In this document: positions 33,379-42,796 of the stretch, piece by piece
Position numbering within the stretch: the stretch's first letter is position 1
Layout of the letters: the number at the start of each line of letters is the position of its first letter
Origin: Paenibacillus sp. RC334
GTDB lineage: Bacteria > Bacillota > Bacilli > Paenibacillales > Paenibacillaceae
Reading direction: 5' to 3'
Assembly: GCF_030034735.1 (NCBI RefSeq)
Contig: NZ_CP125370.1
Span: 4,092,001-4,156,000, forward strand
Length of the DNA: 64,000 bases
Position numbers and translations under genes: made by a program
Notes under the pieces: model-generated
Database searches by the model: none
Seen by the model: the letters and a program-made list of their open reading frames with translations, nothing else
Told to the model about the DNA's origin: nothing

Positions 33379-34401
33379 TCAGTTCAATTTTTGTACAGAT
33401 TCTCTGTGGTTAATGGCCGGATCCAATCGGATGATTTCTGACAGCTCCTCATGGTCCTGCTCTTTTTGATCGATTTTCTCCAGCAGCAGCCTCGCACTTC
33501 TTTTCCCCATTTCAAAGCTCGGCTGGGAAACGGTAGTGATCGGCGGATTATAAAAAGACGCAAAGGATACATCATCTATGCCAATCAAGGAAAAGTCATT
33601 AGGTATAGTCAGACGGTTATTTTTTGCATAAATCAGCACCTGCTCCAAAATCATGTCATTAGTAGCGATGATTGCGGTGGGCGGGTTCTTCATGTGGAAT
33701 AGTTGTCCAATAAGATTTGGCATTTCATCCAACCTGCCGCTTTTGATATAGTTTTCATTCACTGGGATGTCATGTTTGCCCATCGTATTTCTATAACCGG
33801 ACAGCCGCTCACTTCGTGTGGTGATCGCTTTTTTGCCTAAAGGGAACGTGATGATGCCAATATTTTTATGACCATGCTCAATGAATGCTTCAACCGCAAG
33901 CTCGCTGGCTTTTTCATTATTCAACAGCACCGTGTCTACGCTGACTTCATCGATTTTTCGGTCCACAAACACGAAAGGATAGCCATTCTTGACAAGAGAA
34001 ACATATAATTTCTTGTTCTCTTCCGTCGGAAAAATGATAAGTCCATCCACTTGCCGAGCAATCATCGACTGGACATACTTTTTCTCTTTGAGCGAATCAT
34101 CATCGGTATTGCAGACAATGACCTGGACATTTTCCAGTTGGCATTCATCTTCAATTGCACGCACGACTTCTGTTGTAAATCTCGATAAAATGGTTGAAGA
34201 AATAACACCCACAATAAAGGTCTTCTTCTGCTTGAGACTGCGTGCCACCTCATTGGGAATATAACTGAGATCCTCAATCGCTTGCTCGATCTTCTTCTTG
34301 GTGTTTTCACTCATATAGTTGTATCTCTTATGCAGAAACTGCGAAACTGTGCTCTTCGACACCCCCGCACGTTCTGCAACTTCTTTCATCGTTGTGACCA
34401 T
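33379..34401 (-). CDS. LacI/GalR-family transcriptional regulator
   Basis: 340 residues. The helix-turn-helix and hinge are TMKEVAERAGVSKSTVSQFLHKRYNYMSENTKKKIEQAIEDL with the YIPNEVARSLKQKK hinge helix. The body is a periplasmic-binding-like effector domain (VGVISSTILSRFTTEVVRAI, VDGLIIFPTEENK, GIDDVSFASFYNPPITTVSQP). Upstream of ulaA and the cupin on the same strand, it most probably binds the palindromes at 33095 and 31795. Effector unknown. Confidence 0.9.
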   Translation of the reverse strand: MVTTMKEVAERAGVSKSTVSQFLHKRYNYMSENTKKKIEQAIEDLSYIPNEVARSLKQKKTFIVGVISSTILSRFTTEVVRAIEDECQLENVQVIVCNTDDDSLKEKKYVQSMIARQVDGLIIFPTEENKKLYVSLVKNGYPFVFVDRKIDEVSVDTVLLNNEKASELAVEAFIEHGHKNIGIITFPLGKKAITTRSERLSGYRNTMGKHDIPVNENYIKSGRLDEMPNLIGQLFHMKNPPTAIIATNDMILEQVLIYAKNNRLTIPNDFSLIGIDDVSFASFYNPPITTVSQPSFEMGKRSARLLLEKIDQKEQDHEELSEIIRLDPAINHRESVQKLN

Positions 34402-34682
34402 GGTTAACCCCCTCTCTTTTTCTGCGTGTTAGGCGTGTTCATTTTCAAATATATATTCTGCAACCTGTATGTAAAGTGAATTTCACTTTATTATATACCT
34501 TCTTGTACAGGAGGAAAATATAATAAATGAAGTGTTGAACTCCCTTACGAATCTTTTACAAGAGGAACTTTCGCACTTAGCTTGACCATCCGTTGTTACA
34601 AATCTATTGAATTAGAACGAAATCTTAGAAATATACGAATTTTATGAACTTGTTTGATGGAATATTTGAACATAAAATGGAA
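34402..34682. other. Promoter region upstream of the cellulase
   Basis: About 280 AT-rich bases between the divergent LacI and endoglucanase genes. No clear -35/-10 pair is called. The cre box follows at 34683. Confidence 0.4.
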
Positions 34683-34696
34683 TTGTAATCGGTTAC
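34683..34696 (+). promoter_or_regulatory. cre box (CcpA) before the endoglucanase
   Basis: TGTAATCGGTTACA matches TGWNANCGNTNNCA at all fixed positions and is nearly palindromic. It is 32 bases upstream of the ATG, in a position to block transcription. Confidence 0.7.
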
Positions 34697-34728
34697 AAAT
34701 ATATTAAAATAAAGGAGGAAGCAAAAAC

Positions 34729-35922
34729 ATGAAGAAAAAAGGGTTGAAAAAGACATTTTTCGTCATTGCCTCCCTCGTAATGGGCTTTTCACTGTATGGC
34801 TACACTCCCGCTTCGGCAGATGCAGCCAGTGTGAAAGGATATTACCACACCGCAGGAAACAAGATTGTAGATGAATCCGGGAAAGAGGCGGCATTTAACG
34901 GCCTGAACTGGTTCGGTCTGGAAACTCCTAATTACACCTTGCATGGACTGTGGGCCCGTTCAATGGACGACATGCTGGACCAGGTGAAGAAAGAAGGCTA
35001 CAATCTGATCCGTCTGCCATACAGTAATCAGTTGTTCGATTCCAGTTCCCGTCCAGACAGTATTGATTATTACAAAAACCCTGATCTGGTCGGATTGACT
35101 CCGATTCAAATTATGGACAAGGTGATCGAAAAAGCTGGACAACGCGGTATTCAGATTATCCTTGACCGTCACCGTCCAGGCTCAGGTGGACAATCCGAGC
35201 TGTGGTACACGTCCCAGTACCCTGAGACTCGTTGGATCAGCGACTGGAAAATGTTGGCTGAACGTTATAAAAACAATCCTACCGTCATCGGTGGAGATCT
35301 GCACAACGAGCCACACGGTCAGGCAAGCTGGGGGACAGGCAATATCTCCACAGACTGGCGTCTGGCGGCACAGCGCGCTGGGAATGCGATTCTGTCCGTG
35401 AATCCGAATTGGCTGATTCTCGTCGAAGGTGTGGACCACAATGTACAAGGAAACAATAGCCAATACTGGTGGGGTGGCAATCTGACAGGTGTAGCGAACT
35501 ACCCTGTTGTTCTGGATGTACCGAACCGCGTCGTATATTCTCCGCATGATTACGGCCCTGGTGTGTCCTCGCAGCCATGGTTCAACGACCCTACCTTCCC
35601 GTCCAACCTGCCAGCCATCTGGGATCAAACCTGGGGCTACATCAGCAAGCAAAACATAGCTCCGGTGCTGGTCGGTGAATTTGGCGGTCGTAATGTCGAT
35701 ATGTCCTCAACAGAAGGTAAATGGCAAAATACACTCGTAGACTATATTCGTGCCAACAACCTGTACTTCACCTACTGGTCCCTGAATCCGAATAGCGGCG
35801 ACACAGGCGGGCTGCTGCTGGACGACTGGGTTACCTGGAATCGTCCAAAACAGGATATGCTGAGCCGGATTATGAAGCCTGTCATCTTCGCAGCGGAGCA
35901 AGCGACAGCAACCGCTGAATAA
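34729..35922 (+). CDS. Secreted GH5 endo-beta-1,4-glucanase
   Basis: 397 residues. A signal peptide (MKKKGLKKTFF, hydrophobic to about 24) ends near ASADAAS. The mature enzyme is a single GH5 catalytic domain. LHNEPHG holds the acid/base Glu and LVGEFGG the nucleophile Glu; the LNWFGLETPNYTLHGLW, RLPYSNQLF and IILDRHRPG strands are typical. It hydrolyses internal bonds of cellulose or other beta-glucans outside the cell. There is no carbohydrate-binding module. AAAGGAGG precedes the ATG and a cre box is upstream, so glucose repression is likely. Single gene with its own terminator. Confidence 0.95.
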   Translation: MKKKGLKKTFFVIASLVMGFSLYGYTPASADAASVKGYYHTAGNKIVDESGKEAAFNGLNWFGLETPNYTLHGLWARSMDDMLDQVKKEGYNLIRLPYSNQLFDSSSRPDSIDYYKNPDLVGLTPIQIMDKVIEKAGQRGIQIILDRHRPGSGGQSELWYTSQYPETRWISDWKMLAERYKNNPTVIGGDLHNEPHGQASWGTGNISTDWRLAAQRAGNAILSVNPNWLILVEGVDHNVQGNNSQYWWGGNLTGVANYPVVLDVPNRVVYSPHDYGPGVSSQPWFNDPTFPSNLPAIWDQTWGYISKQNIAPVLVGEFGGRNVDMSSTEGKWQNTLVDYIRANNLYFTYWSLNPNSGDTGGLLLDDWVTWNRPKQDMLSRIMKPVIFAAEQATATAE

Positions 35923-35969
35923 GCCTGTTGTCCATGCTTCGCAGGTGAATGATAGCAGCCCATCCTTTC

Positions 35970-36013
35970 AAAAGCTTATTCCAACTTAACATGAGTGGGA
36001 ATAAGCTTTTTTT
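35970..36013. terminator. Bidirectional rho-independent terminator
   Basis: AAAAGCTTATTCC-15-nt loop-GGAATAAGCTTTT followed by TTT. It ends the cellulase transcript on plus and the helicase transcript on minus. Confidence 0.9.
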
Positions 36014-36065
36014 GCATGTTCAAAACTATTGGATATTAAGCTTCTTACCAGTAAGAAAAGATATA

Positions 36066-38873
36066 TTATTTATAGCCTAACACGCTATCCAACATTTCCC
36101 GAACCTTTTGTTCCTCCCCACTCCCCTCTGTTTTTAATCTCAAAAAAGGAACCTTGTATTTCGCCAAAATACTGTCTTTCTTGCGATCTCTCTCCAGCTG
36201 CTCTGGCTTATTTTCATGGTAAGCAAACCCGTCCACTTCAATAACCAATTGAGGCCTTTTGTCCAGCTTGTGGTACACTACAAAATCGAGCGAAGCGTTG
36301 TTTTTTATGTATTTCCGCTCACCCTCATCGAGCAGGTCTGTCGAGCTCAGGAAATTTTTGAGGTATACTTGTCTCTGTATGTTCAGAATACGGTACTCTT
36401 CCCTTTTCAATAACTCCTGCAAAAAAACATTCGCTATATTCTCGGACTCATGTTTGGAAATCTTTATTTTTTTATCGCGAAGTCCAATTAAAACCTCAGA
36501 GTATTCTTTATACAATAAATCAAAAATAGATACGATTTCGCTTTTGATAATGTTCTCGTTCAAAGTGCTGTACTCCATATATCGGATCAGGTTGCCTACA
36601 TCGCTGTTCGCTTTGGTGAAAACATTTTGCCCTGTCACTAGCACGAATTGCTGTTGTGCTCTGGACACGGCTACGTTAATTTTGCAAGGATCATCGACAA
36701 AGCGAATTCCCTTTTTACCTTGAGCACTCTGGTCAAGCACGGTGGAAAGGATCATGAGTGGTTTTTCACGTCCTTGATATTTGTGGATAGTATCACTTTC
36801 AATTTCCTCAGATAACACTTGCCCTGCTTTGATGACCTGCTTTCGGTAGGGTGTAGCAAAACCAATTTCCTTCTTATCTTTCACCGTTACAAATGGGTGC
36901 TCCAGTACCTCCTCCACAATATCCAGCTCTCGCTGGTTGAATTTCCCTAGTTTCTCCCCTCGCGTCACTTCACGCATATGATTTCCTTTAGCCGTATGAA
37001 ACAAAATAAGCGGCTCGACATTCTCTTCGTGTGTGGTAAAAGGAATCAGATCGTCGTCATAGTACTGTGCGTTACAAAATCCAATAATTTGGGGATGGCA
37101 ACGATAATGCTCTCGCAGCATGACTTTGGGTAAAGCTTCACCATACAGCGACAGCATGGAGGACAGGATATTGTGCTGGAAATAATCGAAATGATGAGCA
37201 ACATCGTTCTTACTGAGTTTGTTCTTGATCTTTAAGTCCACGATATGCGGCAGTTGCTTCGTATCCCCTACGATGATAGCATTTTTACAGCATGACAAAG
37301 CAAGAGCTCCTGTCAGTAGATCCACCTGTGAGGACTCGTCGATAATGACATAATCAAATAGAAAGTTTGGTGGCGCACAATTGCGTAAGGAATGGGTGGT
37401 ACTCAACACCACAGGAAAATGCTGAACAAATTCCTTATACTTTCTTTTATAGGTGCGGTGTTCAAAATTCAAGCTTTGTCTTGCGTGGTATTTGCTGTGT
37501 AGTTGATGCTTAAATACAGTCGTCGAAATCCGCTCATGCTCACACAACAATTCATCAAATGTGGCTTTATCCATTTCCTTTTGAATATGCTCTATTTTTC
37601 GCTCGATGTACTTAATTTTAGCGGCATAAAATTCTTTTTGAAGATTCAACAAAACATCATTTTGATGTTCACGTAAGCTCACAAAATCGGTATAGCCGAA
37701 TTTGAACGCTGCTTTGGCCTTATACAGCCAACTGTTCAGCTTTCCTTGCGCCGCAGCCACATGATGATGAGCCAGAAACGAAAGGATACTTTGCGGACTT
37801 TCCCGATAAAACTTGCGATATACTTGGTATAAGAGTCCTGGCTTAATTTCCTCGGAATCCTGATTCTCATAGTAATGCTCATAATGTTGCTGCTCCAATT
37901 GGTAGGCCGCTAACTGCTGCTTTAATTGGGCCTGCTCATTTTGAAGCTCCATCAGCTTATGGATCTGATCATCCAATTCTTTGATCCGGTGCATCAATTC
38001 GGGCACGGATTGCTCGCTTTTCCATTCTTCAGACTTGTCATATTGGGGAATATGCTCAAAAAAAGCTTTCTGATTTTCCGCATTGCCCAGCGAAGCAACA
38101 AAAAAGCCATACCCCGACTTCTCCAGCTTATCCTTCACGTTTTGCACCGCTGCATTGTTTCCTGAAACAACTGCTACTGTCTTATTTTGCATGATCGTCA
38201 GGTTCGCAATAATGTTGAGAATGGTCTGTGTTTTACCTGTACCAGGCGGCCCCTCAATCACGGAAATATTGCTACTGAGTGCATGAATCAAGGCTTGCTT
38301 TTGACTCAAATTAAATTTAAAAGGAAAAATCATATGATCTGTCTGCGGTGCATTCCGAGTTAAGGCAGTTTGATTTATAAAACAGCTAAGAGCACTTTGG
38401 AGATGAATAAAAGCATTCAACCTTACCATTTGTTTACTCAAAAAAGATTGAGACTCGGATTCGAGATCGTTTCCATTATCTATCTGGGTATGCTCTGATA
38501 TTTCCGTCCAATATTGAAGAATGCGGATGGCATTAGCATTGGTTAAGGCGCGATGGTGCAGTGTAAGCTGATCAGCATCTACAATCAGTGTTCTTCCCCA
38601 TGTAAGCCATATTTTCACCTTTTGGTCGAATAAAATGACTTGCTTGACATCTTTCAAAGGCTTTTCTTGTACAAAAACTTCCTGTTCGGATACATCTATC
38701 ACTTTCGGATTTTGGCTTATTAACGTATGCAACTGATCTAGCGGATAGTTATAGGTTTTACTAGAGTCATTTTGGAACGTCACAGTCGCTTTATTCCCTT
38801 GTATCGCGAATGAAAGAACTTCTGCAGTACGATCCCTATCTTTTAATATCAGTAAAAACTTCTGTTCATCCAT
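36066..38873 (-). CDS. SF1 (Upf1-like) helicase with C-terminal PD-(D/E)xK-type domain
   Basis: 935 residues. Walker A EGPPGTGKTQTILNIIANL is at about 209-227. Between the RecA motifs lies a long coiled region (about 280-480). Motif II is YVIIDESSQVD and later come GDTKQLPH, MLREHYRCHPQIIGFCN and the C-terminal motif VAVSRAQQQFVLVTG, as in DNA2/Upf1-like helicases. The last 100 residues (VVYHKLDKRPQLVIEVDG, YHENKPEQLERDRKKDSIL, PFLRLKTEG) look like a DUF2726/DUF559 restriction-endonuclease-like fold. Such helicase-nuclease fusions occur among phage-defence genes and DNA-repair genes; no partner gene is next to it. ATG start, GAGGGAT upstream. Confidence 0.88.
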   Translation of the reverse strand: MDEQKFLLILKDRDRTAEVLSFAIQGNKATVTFQNDSSKTYNYPLDQLHTLISQNPKVIDVSEQEVFVQEKPLKDVKQVILFDQKVKIWLTWGRTLIVDADQLTLHHRALTNANAIRILQYWTEISEHTQIDNGNDLESESQSFLSKQMVRLNAFIHLQSALSCFINQTALTRNAPQTDHMIFPFKFNLSQKQALIHALSSNISVIEGPPGTGKTQTILNIIANLTIMQNKTVAVVSGNNAAVQNVKDKLEKSGYGFFVASLGNAENQKAFFEHIPQYDKSEEWKSEQSVPELMHRIKELDDQIHKLMELQNEQAQLKQQLAAYQLEQQHYEHYYENQDSEEIKPGLLYQVYRKFYRESPQSILSFLAHHHVAAAQGKLNSWLYKAKAAFKFGYTDFVSLREHQNDVLLNLQKEFYAAKIKYIERKIEHIQKEMDKATFDELLCEHERISTTVFKHQLHSKYHARQSLNFEHRTYKRKYKEFVQHFPVVLSTTHSLRNCAPPNFLFDYVIIDESSQVDLLTGALALSCCKNAIIVGDTKQLPHIVDLKIKNKLSKNDVAHHFDYFQHNILSSMLSLYGEALPKVMLREHYRCHPQIIGFCNAQYYDDDLIPFTTHEENVEPLILFHTAKGNHMREVTRGEKLGKFNQRELDIVEEVLEHPFVTVKDKKEIGFATPYRKQVIKAGQVLSEEIESDTIHKYQGREKPLMILSTVLDQSAQGKKGIRFVDDPCKINVAVSRAQQQFVLVTGQNVFTKANSDVGNLIRYMEYSTLNENIIKSEIVSIFDLLYKEYSEVLIGLRDKKIKISKHESENIANVFLQELLKREEYRILNIQRQVYLKNFLSSTDLLDEGERKYIKNNASLDFVVYHKLDKRPQLVIEVDGFAYHENKPEQLERDRKKDSILAKYKVPFLRLKTEGSGEEQKVREMLDSVLGYK

Positions 38874-39093
38874 TATGTTTCGATCCCTCTATATCTTCGA
38901 TTAGTATGCTTTTATGTAAAATCATGGTGTTATAGGTATACCCCTCTTCTTCATTTCGACATTTTCCTGTATCATCCTTTTTTTGAAGTATTATTTTTGT
39001 CGCGATCAACTTTTCCATGCTTCATTCACAAATTAGAGTAGATTCACTACGTCACAATGAGATTGACCTTGGTAATGAGGGAGACAAGCTGAT
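38874..39093. other. Non-coding stretch
   Basis: About 220 bases upstream of the helicase. Nothing recognised beyond AT-rich promoter-like sequence. Confidence 0.35.
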
Positions 39094-39387
39094 TTGACTA
39101 TCCCTACTACGATCTCAGGAATAATGAAGCTTCCCATCCCAATCGTTCGTGCAACAAAAAACCGTTCCCCAGTTGATGATCAGAGCGTGCAATCCTGCAC
39201 ACTTACCATTCAACTGGAGACGGTTATTTGTCGGTACTCTAACTTTGCAGATAATCCCTCTCTTGCAACCGCTATTTCAGGCATTTCCGACCCTTTTATC
39301 GACTATCACAACGACGTTGAAGTGGCTTTGAAGCAGACTGACTATCAGGTTGGCCCGAATTTGTACAAAATCTTCAACGTTGTCTAA
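39094..39387 (+). CDS. Doubtful 97-residue open frame
   Basis: TTG start with GAGGGAG about ten bases before it. The end (DPFIDYHNDVEVALKQTDY, QVGPNLYKIFNVV) is protein-like, but no family is recognised. It may be a gene remnant or a chance frame. Confidence 0.3.
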   Translation: MTIPTTISGIMKLPIPIVRATKNRSPVDDQSVQSCTLTIQLETVICRYSNFADNPSLATAISGISDPFIDYHNDVEVALKQTDYQVGPNLYKIFNVV

Positions 39388-39448
39388 TTTCAGTACGTTT
39401 ATCAAGATAGGCCTCCTCATAAATAACGGGGTACGTATTGCAGGATGC

Positions 39449-40465
39449 TTAAGATTCCGTCAGCCGCCCACTGCCCCGGAGCGCTCTCCTGATGGCCTCG
39501 ACCGCTCCGATCGCGCCCGCTTCGTTGCCGAGTGCCGCCTTGCGAATGTCCACAGCAACAGGACTTAATGCGGAGACACGTTCGGCCAATTCGCCAGCAT
39601 ATTCCGCATTTTTCTCCACGACGCCGCCACCCAGCACAACAAGCTGTGGATTAAGTGTGATGGTCAAGTTGGCGATGGCAACGGCCATCAGATGATAAGC
39701 CCGGTCCAACACGCGGGCCGCGAGCTGACTGCCCTCTGCAGCCGCCGCGAAGACATGCTTGGCCGTGACCGGACCGCCAGCCGCCTGCAGCGAGAGCACC
39801 GGGCACAGCTCCCCGTCTTCCATACAACGCGCCGCCTGTAATGCGATGCCAGTACCGGAAGCATGATTCTCCAACGCCCCGAACCTCTCCAAGACACCGC
39901 TCTTCCCTGCGGACAGCGTCTCCCGATCCATTTCGATCACGAAGTACCCGATCTCCCCAGCGGAGAAGGTCACCCCTTTATACAGCTGCCCGTTCAGGTA
40001 CAACGCACCGCCGATGCCAGTGCCGACCGTAATCATTATAAAATGTTCACAGCCAGCCGCTGCACCCTTGCACTGCTCCCCAAGCGCCGCCATGTTCACA
40101 TCATTGTCCAGCACCACAATTCCTTCATAGTTGTGCGCAATCCACGGGCGAATATCCTCTGCCGGCCAGTCCAGTGCTGGAGCGCTGGACAGAATGCCTG
40201 TCTGCTCATTCATCACTCCCGGCAAGCCGATACCCACTCCAGCCAGTTTGGAAAGTTTGGTTCCATGAGCTTGGCAAAATTGCCCCAGCTCGGCAAACAG
40301 CCATTCCATAAAGCTTTTCGGGTCCCTGCTCAGCTGCGTATCGAGCTTGCGTTTGCCGCGAATGCTCCCGTCCACCCCAGCGAGGCAAAACAAGGTCTTG
40401 GTGCCGCCGACATCAATCCCCGCGATCCACGCGGTAGGTGTGTCCGGCTTAGCATCGCCCGTCAT
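39449..40465 (-). CDS. ROK-family sugar kinase
   Basis: 338 residues from ATG 40465, which overlaps the lyase stop by four bases (ATGA), with GGAGG before it. The nucleotide-binding start is AGIDVGGTKTLFCLAGVDG. GVGIGLPG and VLDNDVNMAALGE carry the catalytic Asp; ITVGTGIGGALYLNGQLYKG is the ROK core. The usual GHM/CxCGxxGCxE zinc motif is replaced: the region reads EIGYFVIEMD then ETLSAGKSGVLER, so the cysteine cluster is missing. It probably phosphorylates a monosaccharide released by the lyase. Last gene of the eight-gene operon. Confidence 0.88.
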   Translation of the reverse strand: MTGDAKPDTPTAWIAGIDVGGTKTLFCLAGVDGSIRGKRKLDTQLSRDPKSFMEWLFAELGQFCQAHGTKLSKLAGVGIGLPGVMNEQTGILSSAPALDWPAEDIRPWIAHNYEGIVVLDNDVNMAALGEQCKGAAAGCEHFIMITVGTGIGGALYLNGQLYKGVTFSAGEIGYFVIEMDRETLSAGKSGVLERFGALENHASGTGIALQAARCMEDGELCPVLSLQAAGGPVTAKHVFAAAAEGSQLAARVLDRAYHLMAVAIANLTITLNPQLVVLGGGVVEKNAEYAGELAERVSALSPVAVDIRKAALGNEAGAIGAVEAIRRALRGSGRLTES

Positions 40466-42393
40466 CCATGATCCCTCCATTCCAGCGTGGTGCCATCAAT
40501 TACGATGGTTCCGGATGCGGTACCATACACATAGGACACCTCGACCCGCTGACGCGCAGGATCGATCTCCCACGCGGTCAGGCGGAGCGGCTCGCCGTTA
40601 TCGGCCGAATCCTCCGGCAGACACACCGTAAGAATGCCTGCTTTTCCTGAAAAAGCGGCTTGTCCCTGTAACACAGGCGTCTCCGCTTTGGAGCCGTATA
40701 TTTTCGATACCCAGCCCTGCTGTTCGCTGACCGTGAAGCGCCCTTCCGTCAACCCGGCCGTTGTCCATTGTATAGCAAGCTTGACAGAAGAACCCGGATA
40801 AACCAAGGAAGCGGAAGCGCCCAGACTACCCGTCTCGCCCTCCAACAGCTCTACTACAGCTTCCGGGTGCAGATGAAACCGTTGCTCCATCTCGTGCTCC
40901 GCTTCGGCTTCCAGCCAATCGACTAACAGCATAATTGGAACCTCCGAACCAAGCAGCACCCACCTGCGATGTGTTACAGGATCGGACAAGCGAGTATAAC
41001 CGTCATGGGAAGCATCAATGAAGTGATAACGGCTGTTGCTCTCCCAGCGGTATGTCTTCGCTTCGGCCGCAGGTGTGCCCCATTGCTGCGTGGACACATA
41101 CGGCGTCTGATCCTCACCGTCCACCGTGATCGTATTATGCGCCCGTGTGCTTTTGAAATAATGGCGCCATTCCCCTTCTTCGTAGGTATACCGTCCGGTA
41201 TCTGTGAAAAAAAGCTGCTGCTTCCACATCCATTCCAGATTCAGCGCATCGGCATGACCGTGCGCCCCGCCCATAGCGGCGGCGTCAAAAAACAAATACT
41301 GCTGCTCATCCCGCATTACATAGTACCCGGTCTGTGGAAATGCTCGGCTCGCCGTTGAAGGCTTGTAAGCAGCCTGAAGCTGCATATAACGTTCGTATTT
41401 CTCCGCTCCCAGCAGCCACAGGCTTTCCGAACTTTCCGCCCCCCGGCAGATCAGTTCGTCATCTTCGAGAATCGCGCCCAACAGCGTCAACCGCTGCCGC
41501 CCGTCACCAACCCAGTCGGAGTCGCCGACTCCGGTAGATTGATGGTCTGGCCGAATAAGCCCCTCCGTGAATGCCGTCATTTTGCGAAGTTGCTCGCCGA
41601 ACCATTCCGAGAAGGGATAACCGGACAGCCGGCCCAGTAAATAAGGGGTACCGAACATTTCGATGCTGGCATTGTGATAATGGGTCGTAAGCTCAATCTG
41701 CACCCCTTCGGGGCCAACCTGATGCAGCAGGCAAAGCTCCAGCCGCTCGGCCGCCAACTGCCGCCAATACGGCGCGCGTGGATGCCAATGATAAAATGTG
41801 GCGATCATGAACAGACCTTGCATATGCATAATGGCATGATTAATTTCGGTACTGCCCAGATACCGGGTGAGGAACTCAGCATGCTCTTCCAGCCCCTGCA
41901 AAAATTCGGCGTGAAACGGTTCCGTCAGTAGTGAGCTGTCCTCCATATATTTGTAGGCAGAGATCCAGGACTGCACGCGCAATCCGGTTTCCAGCAGCCG
42001 CCAAGGGCCAAGCTTCTGGAAGAAAACGGCTTCTTCATAGGACGGAACGACTGGAACCGGGTTCTGCTTTCGCCAACCGCGATAATGGTTGATAAACGCG
42101 GAGACGTACTGCGGATTGCCGTTCATCAGGTATGCTTTGCCCAGATCCGGCATATGCCAATGCCGATTGATTCCCCAGGTGAACTCCGGGTCCTTGGAGG
42201 GATTATGCAGCCAATCTACCGGATCGCCTAGTGGAATCCAGCGGCTCAAGTCATGGGTGTAAGGCACGATAAATTCATTGACCACAGCATGATCGGCAAT
42301 GGCGATTGACGCTTCGGCTTCGCCGGGAAAATGGCGGGCGTAATACTCCGCAGTCCTGCGCAATTCGAGCTGCGGCAGGTAATAGTCGTTCAT
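40462..42393 (-). CDS. Heparinase II/III-family polysaccharide lyase
   Basis: 643 residues without signal peptide, so it acts inside the cell on imported oligosaccharides. The N-terminal half is the (alpha/alpha)-toroid (WGINRHWHMPDLGKAYLMNG, GLRVQSWISAYKYM, EINHAIMHMQGLFMIATFY). The second half holds the family signature MGGAHGHADALNLEW and RAHNTITVDGEDQTPY, followed by beta-sandwich segments. Known members split uronate-containing chains (heparan, alginate, exolyguluronate or pectin-derived). Start overlaps the cupin stop (ATGA). The substrate is not decided by sequence. Confidence 0.88.
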   Translation of the reverse strand: MNDYYLPQLELRRTAEYYARHFPGEAEASIAIADHAVVNEFIVPYTHDLSRWIPLGDPVDWLHNPSKDPEFTWGINRHWHMPDLGKAYLMNGNPQYVSAFINHYRGWRKQNPVPVVPSYEEAVFFQKLGPWRLLETGLRVQSWISAYKYMEDSSLLTEPFHAEFLQGLEEHAEFLTRYLGSTEINHAIMHMQGLFMIATFYHWHPRAPYWRQLAAERLELCLLHQVGPEGVQIELTTHYHNASIEMFGTPYLLGRLSGYPFSEWFGEQLRKMTAFTEGLIRPDHQSTGVGDSDWVGDGRQRLTLLGAILEDDELICRGAESSESLWLLGAEKYERYMQLQAAYKPSTASRAFPQTGYYVMRDEQQYLFFDAAAMGGAHGHADALNLEWMWKQQLFFTDTGRYTYEEGEWRHYFKSTRAHNTITVDGEDQTPYVSTQQWGTPAAEAKTYRWESNSRYHFIDASHDGYTRLSDPVTHRRWVLLGSEVPIMLLVDWLEAEAEHEMEQRFHLHPEAVVELLEGETGSLGASASLVYPGSSVKLAIQWTTAGLTEGRFTVSEQQGWVSKIYGSKAETPVLQGQAAFSGKAGILTVCLPEDSADNGEPLRLTAWEIDPARQRVEVSYVYGTASGTIVIDGTTLEWRDHG

Positions 42394-42725
42394 TGCTGAT
42401 CCTCAAGAAAATCTTCGCGGAAGGGATTGAACACATCCAGAATGACGGAGTCTTCCAGCGCCTTCACGCCATGCAGAACGTTATAACCCGCGTAGAAGCT
42501 ATCTCCCGCCTTGAGAATGCGCGTCTCGTCGCCGACTCGGACCTCGAAGCTTCCTTTTACAATATAGCTGACCTGCTCATGCTTATCGTGGGAATGGACT
42601 TCTCCGACTCCGCCCTTGCGAAAGGTGACCTCCACCATCATCAGCGTTCCACCCATACCGAGAATTTTGCGGGAGCTGCTTCCGTCAATGACATGCGTTT
42701 TGGCTTCCCCATTTTCAATAATCAT
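42390..42725 (-). CDS. Small cupin (KdgF-like) of the polysaccharide operon
   Basis: 111 residues: one cupin barrel with EVHSHDKHEQVSYIVKGSF (His and Glu metal ligands) and LKAGDSFYAGYNVLHGVKALED. Near-identical in layout to the cupin at 31393. KdgF-type cupins help open the ring of 4,5-unsaturated uronates made by lyases, so the pairing with a heparinase-family lyase makes sense. Its stop overlaps the lyase start. Confidence 0.85.
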   Translation of the reverse strand: MIIENGEAKTHVIDGSSSRKILGMGGTLMMVEVTFRKGGVGEVHSHDKHEQVSYIVKGSFEVRVGDETRILKAGDSFYAGYNVLHGVKALEDSVILDVFNPFREDFLEDQQ

Positions 42726-42796
42726 GCTTTTCTACCCCTTTCAGATAAAATAAGCGGCCGAACCGCTTGGGGAATCGGCCGCGGGACAGCCACAGG

